In this document: piece by piece, positions 1-8,500 of the stretch
How the letters are laid out: every line of letters starts with the position of its first letter
Numbering within the stretch: position 1 is the first letter of the stretch
Origin: SKVR01 sp037441525
Lineage (GTDB): Bacteria > Bacteroidota > Bacteroidia > Bacteroidales > UBA7960
DNA: 62,308 bases
NCBI GenBank assembly: GCA_037441525.1
Contig: JBBISA010000018.1
Coordinates: 1 to 62,308, forward strand
Direction of reading: 5' to 3'
Notes under the pieces: model-generated
Databases searched by the model: none
Told to the model about the DNA's origin: nothing
What the model saw: only the letters and a program-made list of their open reading frames with translations
Program-made: the position numbers and the translations under genes

Positions 1-10
1 GTTTGACAAA

Positions 11-54
11 AAAAAGAGGCCGTCTCATTTTATCTTTTGAGACGGCCTCTTTTT
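11..54 (-). terminator. Intrinsic terminator downstream of glmS
   Basis: A 16-base arm (11-26) pairs perfectly with 39-54 around a 12-base loop. The stem core is GAGGCCGTCTC/GAGACGGCCTC and the arms end in A-rich/T-rich tails on both sides. It lies just past the leftward glmS stop and is symmetric enough to work in both directions. Confidence 0.9.
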
Positions 55-99
55 TGTTTATTTAGGTATAGGATAACCGGATAGCAAAACCAACGTTTA

Positions 100-1938
100 C
101 TATTCCACCGTAACAGATTTGGCAAGATTTCGTGGTTGGTCAACATTGCAACCTCTCATTACAGCAATATGGTATGAGAGAAGTTGCAAAGGGATACTGG
201 CAACTATGGGAACCAGAGCTTCATCGGTATCAGGGATTTCAATTACATAATCAGCCATCTGGCTAACAACAGTATCGCCTTCGGTAACTATGGCAACAAT
301 AGAGCCTTTGCGGGCTTTAACTTCCTGTATATTGCTGATTACCTTATCGTAAGTTCCTTTTTTGGTAGCAATTACCACCACCGGCATATTGGCATCGATA
401 AGGGCAATGGGCCCATGTTTCATTTCGGCGGCAGGATAACCCTCGGCATGAATATATGAAATTTCTTTCAGTTTTAGTGCACCTTCGAGAGCCAGAGGGA
501 AGTTGTACCCCCTGCCGAGATAAAGAAAGTTGTGTGCAAACTTAAAAATCCTGGCTATTTCGAGCACTTTATGGTTGTTGCTCAAAGCTTGTTCTACTTT
601 GGCAGGCAGAGCATCCATTTCGGCCAGCAGCTGATGGAATCTGCTTTTGGCGATAGAGCCTTTTTTATTGGCTATTGAAAGTGCCATCAATGCCAATATG
701 GTTACCTGAGCTGTAAACGCTTTTGTAGATGCAACACCAATTTCGGGGCCGGCATGGGTATAGCTTCCGGCATGAGTTGCTCTGGCTATTGATGAACCTA
801 CCACGTTGCAAATACCAAGTATAGTAGCTCCGCGCGATTTGGCCAGTTCAATGGCGGCCAGTGTATCAGCAGTTTCGCCCGACTGGCTTATGGCAATTAC
901 TATATCATCTTCATAAATAACCGGATTGCGGTAACGAAATTCTGATGCATACTCAACCTCTACCGGTATGCGTGCCAGGTCTTCAAAAAGATACTCACCC
1001 ACTAATCCGGCATGCCATGATGTTCCACAGGCAATAATAATTATTCGGCGTGCATTTACAAGTTTCTGCTCATAATCAATAATGCCACCGAGAGTAACAA
1101 TACCTTTTTCAACACTAAGTCGGCCTCTCATAGAGTCTTTTATGGAACGGGGCTGCTCAAAAATTTCCTTGAGCATGAAGTGAGCATAACCCCCCTTTTC
1201 AATCGCCGACAATTGCAGTTCGAGTTTTTGAATGTAGGGATGTTTTTCCTTATTGCGGATGGTTTTAATCTTAAGGTCTGACCCTTTGGTCATGGTTGCA
1301 ACTTCTTCGTCGTCAAGGTAAACAACATTTTTTGTGTACTCAACAATAGGAGTAGCGTCGGAGGCAATAAAAAATTCTCCTTCGCCTATTCCAATTACCA
1401 GGGGGCTTCCTTTTTTTGCGGCAATTAGTGTTTCAGGATTATTTTTGTCGATAACAACAATTGCATAAGCTCCAACCACCTGATTAAGTGATATTCTTAC
1501 AGCCTCAAGCAAATCAACGTCTTCGTTTTGCTGTATATCTTCAATGAGGTGAATAAGAACTTCTGTATCGGTCTCACTGGTAAAATGATGATTTCGATTG
1601 ATCAATTCTGCTTTGAGGCTTCCATAGTTTTCAATAATTCCATTATGAATTATTGCCAGACTTTTTGTTTCGCTGTAGTGAGGGTGGGCATTGACATCGT
1701 TGGGTTCGCCGTGGGTAGCCCAGCGGGTATGTGCAATGCCTGTGTTGCCAGAAAGGTTGTTTCCCTGAATCATTTTTTCAAGGTCTGTAACCTTTCCTTT
1801 GTTTTTGAAAACATGGAGGTCACTATTTAATAAGGCGATACCAGCACTGTCATAGCCTCTGTATTCGAGTCGTTTAAGCCCTTTGATTAGAATAGGGTAT
1901 GCTTCCCTTTCGCCGAGATATCCTACAATTCCACACAT
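100..1938 (-). CDS. glmS: Glutamine--fructose-6-phosphate aminotransferase (isomerizing)
   Basis: Cytoplasmic enzyme that converts fructose-6-phosphate and glutamine to glucosamine-6-phosphate, the first committed step to UDP-GlcNAc for peptidoglycan and lipopolysaccharide. The 612-residue protein is full length. It starts MCGIVGYLG, so Cys2 is the N-terminal nucleophile of the class II glutaminase domain (about 1-230). Two SIS sugar-isomerase domains follow, with ACGTSWHAG near residue 300, SQSGETADT and the C-terminal LAKSVTVE typical of the family. It lies 19 bases downstream of the DUF4270 gene on the same strand and is probably the last gene of that operon, closed by the terminator at 11-54. 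Confidence 0.97.
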   Translation of the reverse strand: MCGIVGYLGEREAYPILIKGLKRLEYRGYDSAGIALLNSDLHVFKNKGKVTDLEKMIQGNNLSGNTGIAHTRWATHGEPNDVNAHPHYSETKSLAIIHNGIIENYGSLKAELINRNHHFTSETDTEVLIHLIEDIQQNEDVDLLEAVRISLNQVVGAYAIVVIDKNNPETLIAAKKGSPLVIGIGEGEFFIASDATPIVEYTKNVVYLDDEEVATMTKGSDLKIKTIRNKEKHPYIQKLELQLSAIEKGGYAHFMLKEIFEQPRSIKDSMRGRLSVEKGIVTLGGIIDYEQKLVNARRIIIIACGTSWHAGLVGEYLFEDLARIPVEVEYASEFRYRNPVIYEDDIVIAISQSGETADTLAAIELAKSRGATILGICNVVGSSIARATHAGSYTHAGPEIGVASTKAFTAQVTILALMALSIANKKGSIAKSRFHQLLAEMDALPAKVEQALSNNHKVLEIARIFKFAHNFLYLGRGYNFPLALEGALKLKEISYIHAEGYPAAEMKHGPIALIDANMPVVVIATKKGTYDKVISNIQEVKARKGSIVAIVTEGDTVVSQMADYVIEIPDTDEALVPIVASIPLQLLSYHIAVMRGCNVDQPRNLAKSVTVE

Positions 1939-1957
1939 AATCGTAATGTATTAACTA

Positions 1958-3358
1958 TTAATTATTATTGCCTAAAACAGGTTGGGAATAAATTATTTCC
2001 AGCCTTAGCGGATTATTTCTTTTAGGCCCCTTCAGAGCTACTCGTCCTGCTATTTGTACACCATTACTAACACGAAGATATAAGGGTGTGTTCAACGTGG
2101 GGTCTTCAAAAACTCTTTGGATGTGTTTGGTTATGTTAAAAGAGTACTCCATTTTGCGTCGGTCAATAAATCCTCCAAAATAGTTTGAACTAACAACCTG
2201 ATCGTCAAGAGGTATTATTTTGCCTGGTTTGGCGGGATTTTCGCGATAGAGAATTAGTGCTGTAGCGGTATTAATACTGTCGGGAAGCAAATCGGTTTCT
2301 ATGGGGAAAATAAGCCGAGCCGAGTTAATTGCCACCTGGTTACTTTGCCCCGTGAGAAGGTTGGTAATGTATGGGAGTTGAATTCTGACCCGGTAATTTG
2401 CCATCGATTGTAAAAAAAGCAGGCTGTCGCCAAGAAGAGTTTCACTATTCAGAACCTGCGAACGTAAAATTTCTGCAGCATGCTGATGGCCAAAGTTATC
2501 AAATCGGGTGTATCTTCGACCAAGCCCATCGCCAAAGTTGAGACTGTAAACATATTTATTTGTGGTGCCTGCCTGCGAATAGAAAATCTGAAAGCGGGAG
2601 AAGGTACCCCTAAGGTTAAAATATAGTATCGCTCCGGGTTGACTGGTTTCTTCTACCTGAATTAAAAAGCCGCTTAAATAAGCCCTGAACTCGTCGTAGG
2701 TAGAAAATCTTTTTTGATTACGGGCCAGGGAGTCTAAGTAAAGCACCATCTTACGGCCATATTGGGGATCAAGCTTTATTCTGAGATGAGGAGCAACACT
2801 ATCAGGGTCCAGAAAAACTTTGGTTCTGGGCATTGGTCTGAAAACCGGATTGATGACGGGGATTTCTTTTTTTACTTGTAAAACGCGATTGCTGTAAATA
2901 GTATCAATAGGTATGATTTCTCCCAGCTCGAAAACCCTTGCTGTATAATGAACATTCAGATTGCCGGCGTAGCCTGCATAAGCAAGGCTTAAAACCACTG
3001 AGTCGACAACAAGTAAATCGGAAGAAATACTTGTAACTGCTTGTGAAAGGCTTCCTGGCAGTGCTTCGGTATAAATACTTGCACTCGATTTGCCAAACAA
3101 CGGATCATTAATAAAACCAAGAAGATGTAATTCGGCGTTTGTGGTTAACAGTGAATCTTCTGAGAGTGTATATGCTCTGATTGTTGTGGTGTCTGTTGAG
3201 TTTAACCTAATGCGGGTTTCAACCAAATCGAGCCCTATGGTATCGAGGTCGTTGCAAGAAGGAAGTAGGGAAAAACTTAAAAGGGCGAGCGCAACGGCAA
3301 CTTGCGCATTAAAACGGAAAAAACCCCGGATAAACCGGGGGTAAATTGTATTTTTCAA
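1958..3358 (-). CDS. DUF4270 family lipoprotein
   Basis: A 466-residue predicted outer-membrane or periplasmic lipoprotein. A hydrophobic segment ends in LLPSC, putting the lipid-modified cysteine at residue 35. The rest is beta-rich, with alternating polar and hydrophobic stretches and no catalytic motif that I can identify. DUF4270 proteins are widespread in Bacteroidota and often sit between a glycogen-synthase-like gene and glmS, as here. Function is unknown; the neighbourhood hints at envelope polysaccharide, but that is only context. There is no in-frame ATG, GTG or TTG between the first Met and the lipobox, so the start is fairly secure even though a terminator-like hairpin lies within its first dozen codons. 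Confidence 0.8.
   Translation of the reverse strand: MKNTIYPRFIRGFFRFNAQVAVALALLSFSLLPSCNDLDTIGLDLVETRIRLNSTDTTTIRAYTLSEDSLLTTNAELHLLGFINDPLFGKSSASIYTEALPGSLSQAVTSISSDLLVVDSVVLSLAYAGYAGNLNVHYTARVFELGEIIPIDTIYSNRVLQVKKEIPVINPVFRPMPRTKVFLDPDSVAPHLRIKLDPQYGRKMVLYLDSLARNQKRFSTYDEFRAYLSGFLIQVEETSQPGAILYFNLRGTFSRFQIFYSQAGTTNKYVYSLNFGDGLGRRYTRFDNFGHQHAAEILRSQVLNSETLLGDSLLFLQSMANYRVRIQLPYITNLLTGQSNQVAINSARLIFPIETDLLPDSINTATALILYRENPAKPGKIIPLDDQVVSSNYFGGFIDRRKMEYSFNITKHIQRVFEDPTLNTPLYLRVSNGVQIAGRVALKGPKRNNPLRLEIIYSQPVLGNNN
3318..3340 (-). terminator. Terminator-like hairpin inside the DUF4270 5' coding region
   Basis: On the minus strand CCCCGG (3340-3335) pairs with CCGGGG (3329-3324) around a 5-base loop and is followed at once by six T (3323-3318). 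It covers roughly codons 7-14 of the DUF4270 gene, so it could end transcripts of the GT5-like gene or act as an attenuator for DUF4270-glmS. Confidence 0.55.
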
Positions 3359-3431
3359 AACCTTAATATGTTTGTTGTTACGATATCAGTCAACTTATAG
3401 CTGCTTTGTAAACGCAAAGGTATGGTAAAAA

Positions 3432-4259
3432 TTATTGTGTGAGAACAGGTTCTTGTACAATAATTTCATCATAGAACTCATTATATGCATCCATATAATT
3501 TTCAGGCTGCTGGTACCCAAGAACTGGTTTGCCCGATTGGCGGGCATAATCTTCGAGTTCGGGATTGATTTTTTCATTACCGAAAATAACGCCGTCAGAG
3601 TAATCAATGGCGGTTTTGGTAAGGTTAACAAAGGTGGGGTCAGTTAATTTTTTGGTGAATTCTTCGCCTACGCCTTGGGTCTTAAATTTTTTGGTGATGG
3701 CGGGGTTTAGGCTTCCTTCAAACTCGTCATCATAAATTGAATAAATTACCTTGGTATCAGAGAACATTCCGTTTTCCTTAAGGGCAATTTTGATGTAAGC
3801 TGGCATTAAAGCAGTGAACCATCCGCTGCAATGAACCAGAGATGGAGCCCAGCTCAATTTTTTTACAGTTTCTATTACGCCACGGGTAAAAAATATGGCC
3901 CTTTCATCGTTATCAGGAAACATTTTGCTGTTTTTGTCCAGCACGGTAAATTTTCGCTTGAAAAAGTCATCATTGTCTATAAAATAAATCTGCATTCTTG
4001 CAGATTGGATAGATGCAACTTTGATGATTAGGGGGTGGTCGGTGTCGTTGATTACCAGATTCATTCCTGAGAGGCGGATCACTTCGTGAAGTTGGTTTCG
4101 TCTTTCATTGATGTTGCCAAAGCGGGGCATGAAAGTCCTGATTTCTTTTCCTCTGTCTTGAATTCCCTGGGGGAGTTGCCTTCCTATCAAACCAATATGG
4201 GATTCCTTGAGGTATGGGGTGATCTCCTGCTGTACAAAAAGAACTTTGGGTTTTTCCAT
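3432..4259 (-). CDS. Glycogen/starch synthase (GT5) catalytic-domain-like protein
   Basis: A 275-residue cytoplasmic protein resembling only the N-terminal Rossmann half of GT5 glycogen/starch synthases. It starts PKVLFVQQEITPY, includes the conserved SLVHCSGWFTALMPAYIK region (about 140-157) and ends soon after the first domain. A full GT5 enzyme is about 480 residues and needs a second domain to close over ADP-glucose, so this protein may not be an ordinary synthase. Such half-length proteins recur in Bacteroidota upstream of DUF4270 and glmS, which argues that the short form is normal for this family and not a truncation. It is the first gene of the leftward operon and has a good promoter upstream. 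Activity is not established from sequence. Confidence 0.75.
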   Translation of the reverse strand: MEKPKVLFVQQEITPYLKESHIGLIGRQLPQGIQDRGKEIRTFMPRFGNINERRNQLHEVIRLSGMNLVINDTDHPLIIKVASIQSARMQIYFIDNDDFFKRKFTVLDKNSKMFPDNDERAIFFTRGVIETVKKLSWAPSLVHCSGWFTALMPAYIKIALKENGMFSDTKVIYSIYDDEFEGSLNPAITKKFKTQGVGEEFTKKLTDPTFVNLTKTAIDYSDGVIFGNEKINPELEDYARQSGKPVLGYQQPENYMDAYNEFYDEIIVQEPVLTQ

Positions 4260-4293
4260 ATATGCTTTAATTGACTGTTAATAAAAATATTAT

Positions 4294-4325
4294 GCAAAGT
4301 TACGAAATTTTTGCTATTTCTCAAA
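4294..4325 (-). promoter_or_regulatory. Bacteroidota-type promoter for the GT5-like/DUF4270/glmS operon
   Basis: Read on the minus strand, TTTG (4325-4322) lies 20 bases before TAACTTTG (4301-4294). This fits the Bacteroidota primary-sigma consensus TTTG/TAnnTTTG. It sits 35 bases upstream of the ATG at 4259. Inferred from sequence only. Confidence 0.6.
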
Positions 4326-4342
4326 TTATTGCCTTAGCTTTG
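4310..4342 (+). promoter_or_regulatory. Possible Bacteroidota-type promoter for panC
   Basis: On the plus strand TTTG (4310-4313) is followed after 21 bases by TAGCTTTG (4335-4342), about 188 bases before the panC ATG. It overlaps the divergent promoter at 4294-4325, so the two polymerase sites could interfere. Spacing is one base longer than on the other strand. Confidence 0.45.
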
Positions 4343-4529
4343 CCCGCTTAATCCGGCACGTTGATATATCCACATAAACAGCTAAAATTCAAATGCTTGC
4401 ATTAAGCTAATTTTGTATGTAAAATGCCTGATTGGGATATATTCCTTGATGTTGGGTTCTGGGTGATATAGTTTTTTAACACTAATAAAAAACGAGTCTT
4501 CAACATACCGATTTAATACTTCCTGGAGC

Positions 4530-5375
4530 ATGAAAATATTTAAATTAAGGGCTGAAATTGCAGAGTTTTGCAAAAAGACAAGAAGCCAGGGTAAAACTAT
4601 TGGGTTTGTGCCAACCATGGGGGCATTGCATACCGGGCACCTGAAACTTGTTGAGCAGGCATTGGCTGAAAACGATATTGTGATCTGCAGCATTTTTGTA
4701 AACCCCATTCAGTTTAACAACCCCGATGATTTAAACAAATATCCGCGCACTTTTAATGAAGACATTGCAATGCTGGAAAATTTGGATTGCACTGCTGTCT
4801 TTTCGCCCGATGTAAATGAAATGTACCCTGAGCCAGCAACGATGCATTACGATTTTGGATTGCTCGATAAGGTAATGGAAGGAAAATTCCGTCCTGGCCA
4901 TTTTAATGGTGTGGCAATTGTGGTAAGCAGGCTATTCAAGATTGTAGGGCCCCACAAAGCCTATTTTGGTGAAAAGGATTACCAGCAATTAGCAATTATC
5001 AGAAAACTTGTAGAGATTGAAAACTCTCCGGTCGATGTTGTTGCCTGTAAAACGATAAGAGAGCACGACGGTCTCGCCATGAGTTCAAGAAACAAAAGGC
5101 TTTCAGAAAGGCAGAGAAAAGAGGCTCCGTTGATTTACAAAGCACTGTCAAGCGTACCTGATCTTGTTTCTGTTTATGATCTTGACAGGGTAAAAAATGA
5201 TATTTCGGAAACGATTAATGCAAATCCTGAAATGAAACTCGAGTACTTTGAAATCTCGGACGCCATTACACTTTCACCATTACAGAATCCGGAAAAAGGC
5301 ACAAAAGCGGTTGCTTGTATTGCTGTTTTTATGGGCGATGTAAGACTTATCGACAATATAATTTTTAATTGCTAA
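4530..5375 (+). CDS. panC: Pantoate--beta-alanine ligase (pantothenate synthetase)
   Basis: Joins D-pantoate and beta-alanine with ATP to give pantothenate, the precursor of coenzyme A. The 281-residue protein has the expected length. It shows the nucleotidyltransferase motif HTGH at 34-37 after PTMGALH, GEKDYQQL at about 147-154 and MSSRN at 184-188, the KMSKS-like ATP loop. It runs divergently from the GT5-like gene and leads the cluster toward the UPF0104 flippase-like gene and rfaE2. In many Bacteroidota panD (aspartate decarboxylase, source of beta-alanine) directly follows panC. Here only 114 bases separate panC from the next gene and no panD is present. Confidence 0.96.
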   Translation: MKIFKLRAEIAEFCKKTRSQGKTIGFVPTMGALHTGHLKLVEQALAENDIVICSIFVNPIQFNNPDDLNKYPRTFNEDIAMLENLDCTAVFSPDVNEMYPEPATMHYDFGLLDKVMEGKFRPGHFNGVAIVVSRLFKIVGPHKAYFGEKDYQQLAIIRKLVEIENSPVDVVACKTIREHDGLAMSSRNKRLSERQRKEAPLIYKALSSVPDLVSVYDLDRVKNDISETINANPEMKLEYFEISDAITLSPLQNPEKGTKAVACIAVFMGDVRLIDNIIFNC

Positions 5376-5489
5376 TTTTGCCGGTTCGCCTGCAATATGG
5401 GGATTTAACAGATTAGGGTCTGTTCAACAAAATATCTTGCAGGACACTATCTGCGAAAATAGAATTACAAACATCAAAGATTTTATATT

Positions 5490-6578
5490 TTGAATCCCGA
5501 GAGAGCAAAGAAATCAACCATAAAATCTGGTGTCAAAAACCAGAAAAAGTTGTTTACACCAAAAGGTATAAGGTACCTGAAGGTAATATTGTTTGCATCG
5601 TTTGGTGTGTTGATATTATGGCTAATTACCCGTAACCAGGATGTATCAAAGATATGGGATGAGTTTAAAAATGCCCGGCTTTTCTGGATTTTTTTGGCCG
5701 TAGTAAGTAACATTATCAGCCATGTTGTGCGAGCCATCAGGTGGAATCAATTAATCAGCCCGCTTGGCAAAACTCCAAAACTTACCACCACATTTTATGC
5801 ATTAATGACGGGTTATCTTGCCAATTTAGCAGTGCCCCGGCTGGGAGAGATAAGCCGGTGCGGAACACTGTCGCGATATTCCGGGGTGCCATTTAACGCT
5901 TTGGCGGGAACTGTAGTGGCCGAAAGGGTATTTGATCTTATTACCCTCATGGGGTTAGTTTTTCTTACTATTATTTTTCAGTTTACTTTCTTAAAGGCTT
6001 TTCTCAATAAATATATTTTTAATCCGTTTCTGAACACACTTAGCGGCAATGTTTGGGTATTGGCAATTATTGCCATTGCGGGTCTGATTTTATTAGCCAT
6101 TTTCATTTATTATATCAAAAGGGCAGATTTTCATGGCAAAGGGTTTTCAGCAAAAGTTAAACGGCAGGTAGTTGGGTTTTGGAATGGTTTACTATCCCTT
6201 ATTCAGATAAAAAACAAAATTCTGTTTATTACCCTAACATTGCTTATCTGGTTTTTATATTTTCTGATGGTTTATCTTTGCTTCTTTGCCTTACCAGGTA
6301 CATCAGGGTTAAATGTGGCCGATGGTTTTACGGTGCTTGCCATTGGGAGTCTTGGTATATTGGCTCCTGTACCGGGGGGAGTTGGAACATACCATTTCTT
6401 TGTAATCACCTCAATGACCGAATTATTATCAGTTGGACTTGAGCCTGCAACTTCTTATGCCTACATAACTCATGCAGTGCAAACGCTGATTGTACTAATT
6501 CTTGGAGGCTACGCCTGGTTAATGCTTTCACTAAAAATTAAGTCAAAAGCACCTGTAGTATCAATTCAGAATGAGTAA
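5490..6578 (+). CDS. UPF0104/LPG-synthase-like integral membrane protein (flippase-like domain)
   Basis: A 362-residue inner-membrane protein with about eight hydrophobic segments. It matches the lysylphosphatidylglycerol-synthetase transmembrane family by NIISHVVRAIRWNQLI, YLANLAVPRLGEISRCG and the late APVPGGVGTYHFF segment. The family includes the flippase half of MprF and AglD-type proteins, but no soluble lysyl-transferase domain is attached here. The substrate is unknown; lipid or lipid-linked sugar movement is a family-level guess. In its frame a stop at 5460 is followed by no ATG or GTG, so TTG at 5490 is the likely start. Its end overlaps the next gene by 8 bases, suggesting translational coupling with rfaE2. 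Confidence 0.85.
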   Translation: MNPERAKKSTIKSGVKNQKKLFTPKGIRYLKVILFASFGVLILWLITRNQDVSKIWDEFKNARLFWIFLAVVSNIISHVVRAIRWNQLISPLGKTPKLTTTFYALMTGYLANLAVPRLGEISRCGTLSRYSGVPFNALAGTVVAERVFDLITLMGLVFLTIIFQFTFLKAFLNKYIFNPFLNTLSGNVWVLAIIAIAGLILLAIFIYYIKRADFHGKGFSAKVKRQVVGFWNGLLSLIQIKNKILFITLTLLIWFLYFLMVYLCFFALPGTSGLNVADGFTVLAIGSLGILAPVPGGVGTYHFFVITSMTELLSVGLEPATSYAYITHAVQTLIVLILGGYAWLMLSLKIKSKAPVVSIQNE

Positions 6579-7059
6579 TATAGACGTTATTAATTGCAGA
6601 ATTTTTCCCATCGATAGCCTTAACACCATAGTTGCCAGGTGGAAAGCGGCTGGCGAAACCATTGTTTTTACCAATGGATGTTTCGATATTATTCATCCCG
6701 GCCATCTCCAGTATCTTGCCAAGGCAGCCGATTATGGCAACCGGCTGATTATTGGTATCAATACCGATGAAAGTGTAAGAAAGCTAAAGGGTCCTGGCAG
6801 ACCGGTAATCGGGGAAGAAGACAGGGCAAGGTTGCTGGCTTCTATCTTTTTTGTAAGTGCAGTTACACTGTTTAATGAAGAAACACCCTACGAGTTGATA
6901 AAATCCATTCAGCCCGATGTGCTGGTAAAAGGAAGCGATTACAAGGCCGAAGAAATTGTAGGGTATGATATTGTTACCGCACGGGGAGGAAAGGTACTGA
7001 CTATCGATTTTTTGGAAGGATACTCAACCACATCCATCATCGAAAAACTTAACAAATAA
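6571..7059 (+). CDS. rfaE2: D-glycero-beta-D-manno-heptose 1-phosphate adenylyltransferase
   Basis: Transfers AMP from ATP to heptose-1-phosphate in ADP-heptose synthesis for the lipopolysaccharide core. It is a single-domain protein of 162 residues equal to the C-terminal half of HldE. FTNGCFDIIHPGH contains the HxGH nucleotidyltransferase motif at 42-45, and the family C-terminus GYSTTSIIEK is present. The sugar-kinase half (RfaE1) is not in the window, so it must be encoded elsewhere, the usual split arrangement in this phylum. The ATG overlaps the end of the upstream membrane-protein gene. Confidence 0.93.
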   Translation: MSNIDVINCRIFPIDSLNTIVARWKAAGETIVFTNGCFDIIHPGHLQYLAKAADYGNRLIIGINTDESVRKLKGPGRPVIGEEDRARLLASIFFVSAVTLFNEETPYELIKSIQPDVLVKGSDYKAEEIVGYDIVTARGGKVLTIDFLEGYSTTSIIEKLNK

Positions 7060-7084
7060 AAAACCCCGGATTGTGCATCCAGGG
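7057..7084 (-). terminator. Intrinsic terminator after the S41 peptidase gene
   Basis: On the minus strand CCCTGGA (7084-7078) pairs with TCCGGGG (7070-7064), with one G-U pair and a 7-base loop, followed by a T run (7063-7057). It lies between two convergent genes and works best for the leftward S41 gene. Confidence 0.7.
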
Positions 7085-7109
7085 CTGGTTCTCTTTAATT
7101 TCTATTGAT

Positions 7110-8396
7110 CTAATCAGTTAAGATCATTGAGTTTAAAGTCCATGAATCGCGTTGTGCAGGCCATGGATTCTCCCAAACCACCTTATCGCTTTTGGTAACA
7201 CCGGCAGTAATGAAGCCCAGAGCAGCTTTCAGTGACAATTCTTCGGGGTCGCCAAACATACGGTCGAGTCCATCTCCGGCAGGAATATTTACCGGCAGTC
7301 CGTTAAAGTAGTCGCCTTCGTTATTTGCGTTCTCGGTTTTAAAGGTAATGGGAGCCATTGCCCATTTTTGTTTGAATCTTAAAACACTGGCCCCAACCGG
7401 CTTCCCGTAGGTTCTTGCACCCACCGTTATAACATTCATATAAGGTTTTAAACCATTGATAATAAGTTCGCTTGACGATGCGGTGCCTCCTGTTGTTATT
7501 ACTACCAATCGATTAATTGAAAGACTGTTGGATTCGTTAGTGAAATTTTCAACACGATTTTCTTGCTGCTTCAGTGAATTAAAATTATACCGTACAAACG
7601 GATAACCGGCAAATTGACTCCCCACAATAAGACTGGCAAGTTTGCGTGCTGCTGATGTTAACCCGCCCCCATTGTAGCGCAAGTCGAGAATGAGTTCATT
7701 AATATTTGATTGCTTAAAACTATCAAAAACATTTTTCAGGTCATTTTCAGTAGTACCTAAAAATCCCGACAAAACCATATAGCCAATCCGCTTGTCATTT
7801 ATATTGATTATTTCGTGGTGCAAAACAGTATTCATCGTAATTGAGGCCTTAGCAACAGAAATGTCGGTAAAAGTACCGTCCGGTTTCTCGAACCTAAAGG
7901 TGTTGGATACACCAGCCTGGTCGGGGCCAAGCAATGGGCCGATAATCGTGCCGGGGGTAATATTTACCCCATTGATCGCCCTGATGATCCAACTTCGCCT
8001 AACGCCTTGCTGATACATGGAAACAGTGTTGAAAATGTGTGTTATTCTTAGGTTACCTGACTGATCATATCGGTGACCAAATCCATAGCCAATAAATTCA
8101 GAATTGTTCAAATAAGCCCAAAATTCATCCCAGTTTCTTACAAAACTCCAGTTTCGGTCAAGGTCTTTGTAGATAATCGCCGCAAGCAACCGCTCAAGCG
8201 ATGAATAGGCAGAGGGATTTACTTCTGGTATAAAAGAATTCCAGTAATACCAATTTTTCATTTCCCGATAAAAATCAACATTGTCTTGTTTTACCGGAAT
8301 TCCCTTATCATCATCTTTTTTACATCCCGAAATTACAAGCAGGATAATTAAAATAACTGATAACGGGAAACGCAATTTGTGTGTTAAGTATCTCAT
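7110..8396 (-). CDS. S41 family (C-terminal processing) peptidase, lipoprotein
   Basis: A 428-residue lipoprotein serine peptidase. A hydrophobic leader ends in VISGC, giving the lipidated cysteine at residue 25. A PDZ-like region spans about 100-190 and the S41 core follows, with LILDLRYNGGG at about 236-245. By spacing to the family Ser/Lys pair, Ser307 in TASSSE is the likely nucleophile and Lys332 in TYGKPVG the general base. Peptidases of this type sit in the periplasm or at the outer membrane; the substrate is unknown. The gene is monocistronic, convergent with rfaE2, and has its own terminator. Confidence 0.88.
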   Translation of the reverse strand: MRYLTHKLRFPLSVILIILLVISGCKKDDDKGIPVKQDNVDFYREMKNWYYWNSFIPEVNPSAYSSLERLLAAIIYKDLDRNWSFVRNWDEFWAYLNNSEFIGYGFGHRYDQSGNLRITHIFNTVSMYQQGVRRSWIIRAINGVNITPGTIIGPLLGPDQAGVSNTFRFEKPDGTFTDISVAKASITMNTVLHHEIININDKRIGYMVLSGFLGTTENDLKNVFDSFKQSNINELILDLRYNGGGLTSAARKLASLIVGSQFAGYPFVRYNFNSLKQQENRVENFTNESNSLSINRLVVITTGGTASSSELIINGLKPYMNVITVGARTYGKPVGASVLRFKQKWAMAPITFKTENANNEGDYFNGLPVNIPAGDGLDRMFGDPEELSLKAALGFITAGVTKSDKVVWENPWPAQRDSWTLNSMILTD

Positions 8397-8500
8397 AAAA
8401 TGACTAATTATTTGTTATTCACTTAACGCAAATGTAAGGGTAATTGTTGTCAAAAATTGCAACCGATGGCAAAATGGTTGAATGATGATTATTTTTTGCG

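Noticed and set aside
184..459. 91-codon plus-strand frame opposite glmS
   Set aside because: Fully inside glmS on the other strand; glmS is unambiguous.
4382..4708. 108-codon minus-strand frame overlapping the panC start
   Set aside because: Overlaps the well-supported panC start and has no recognisable product.
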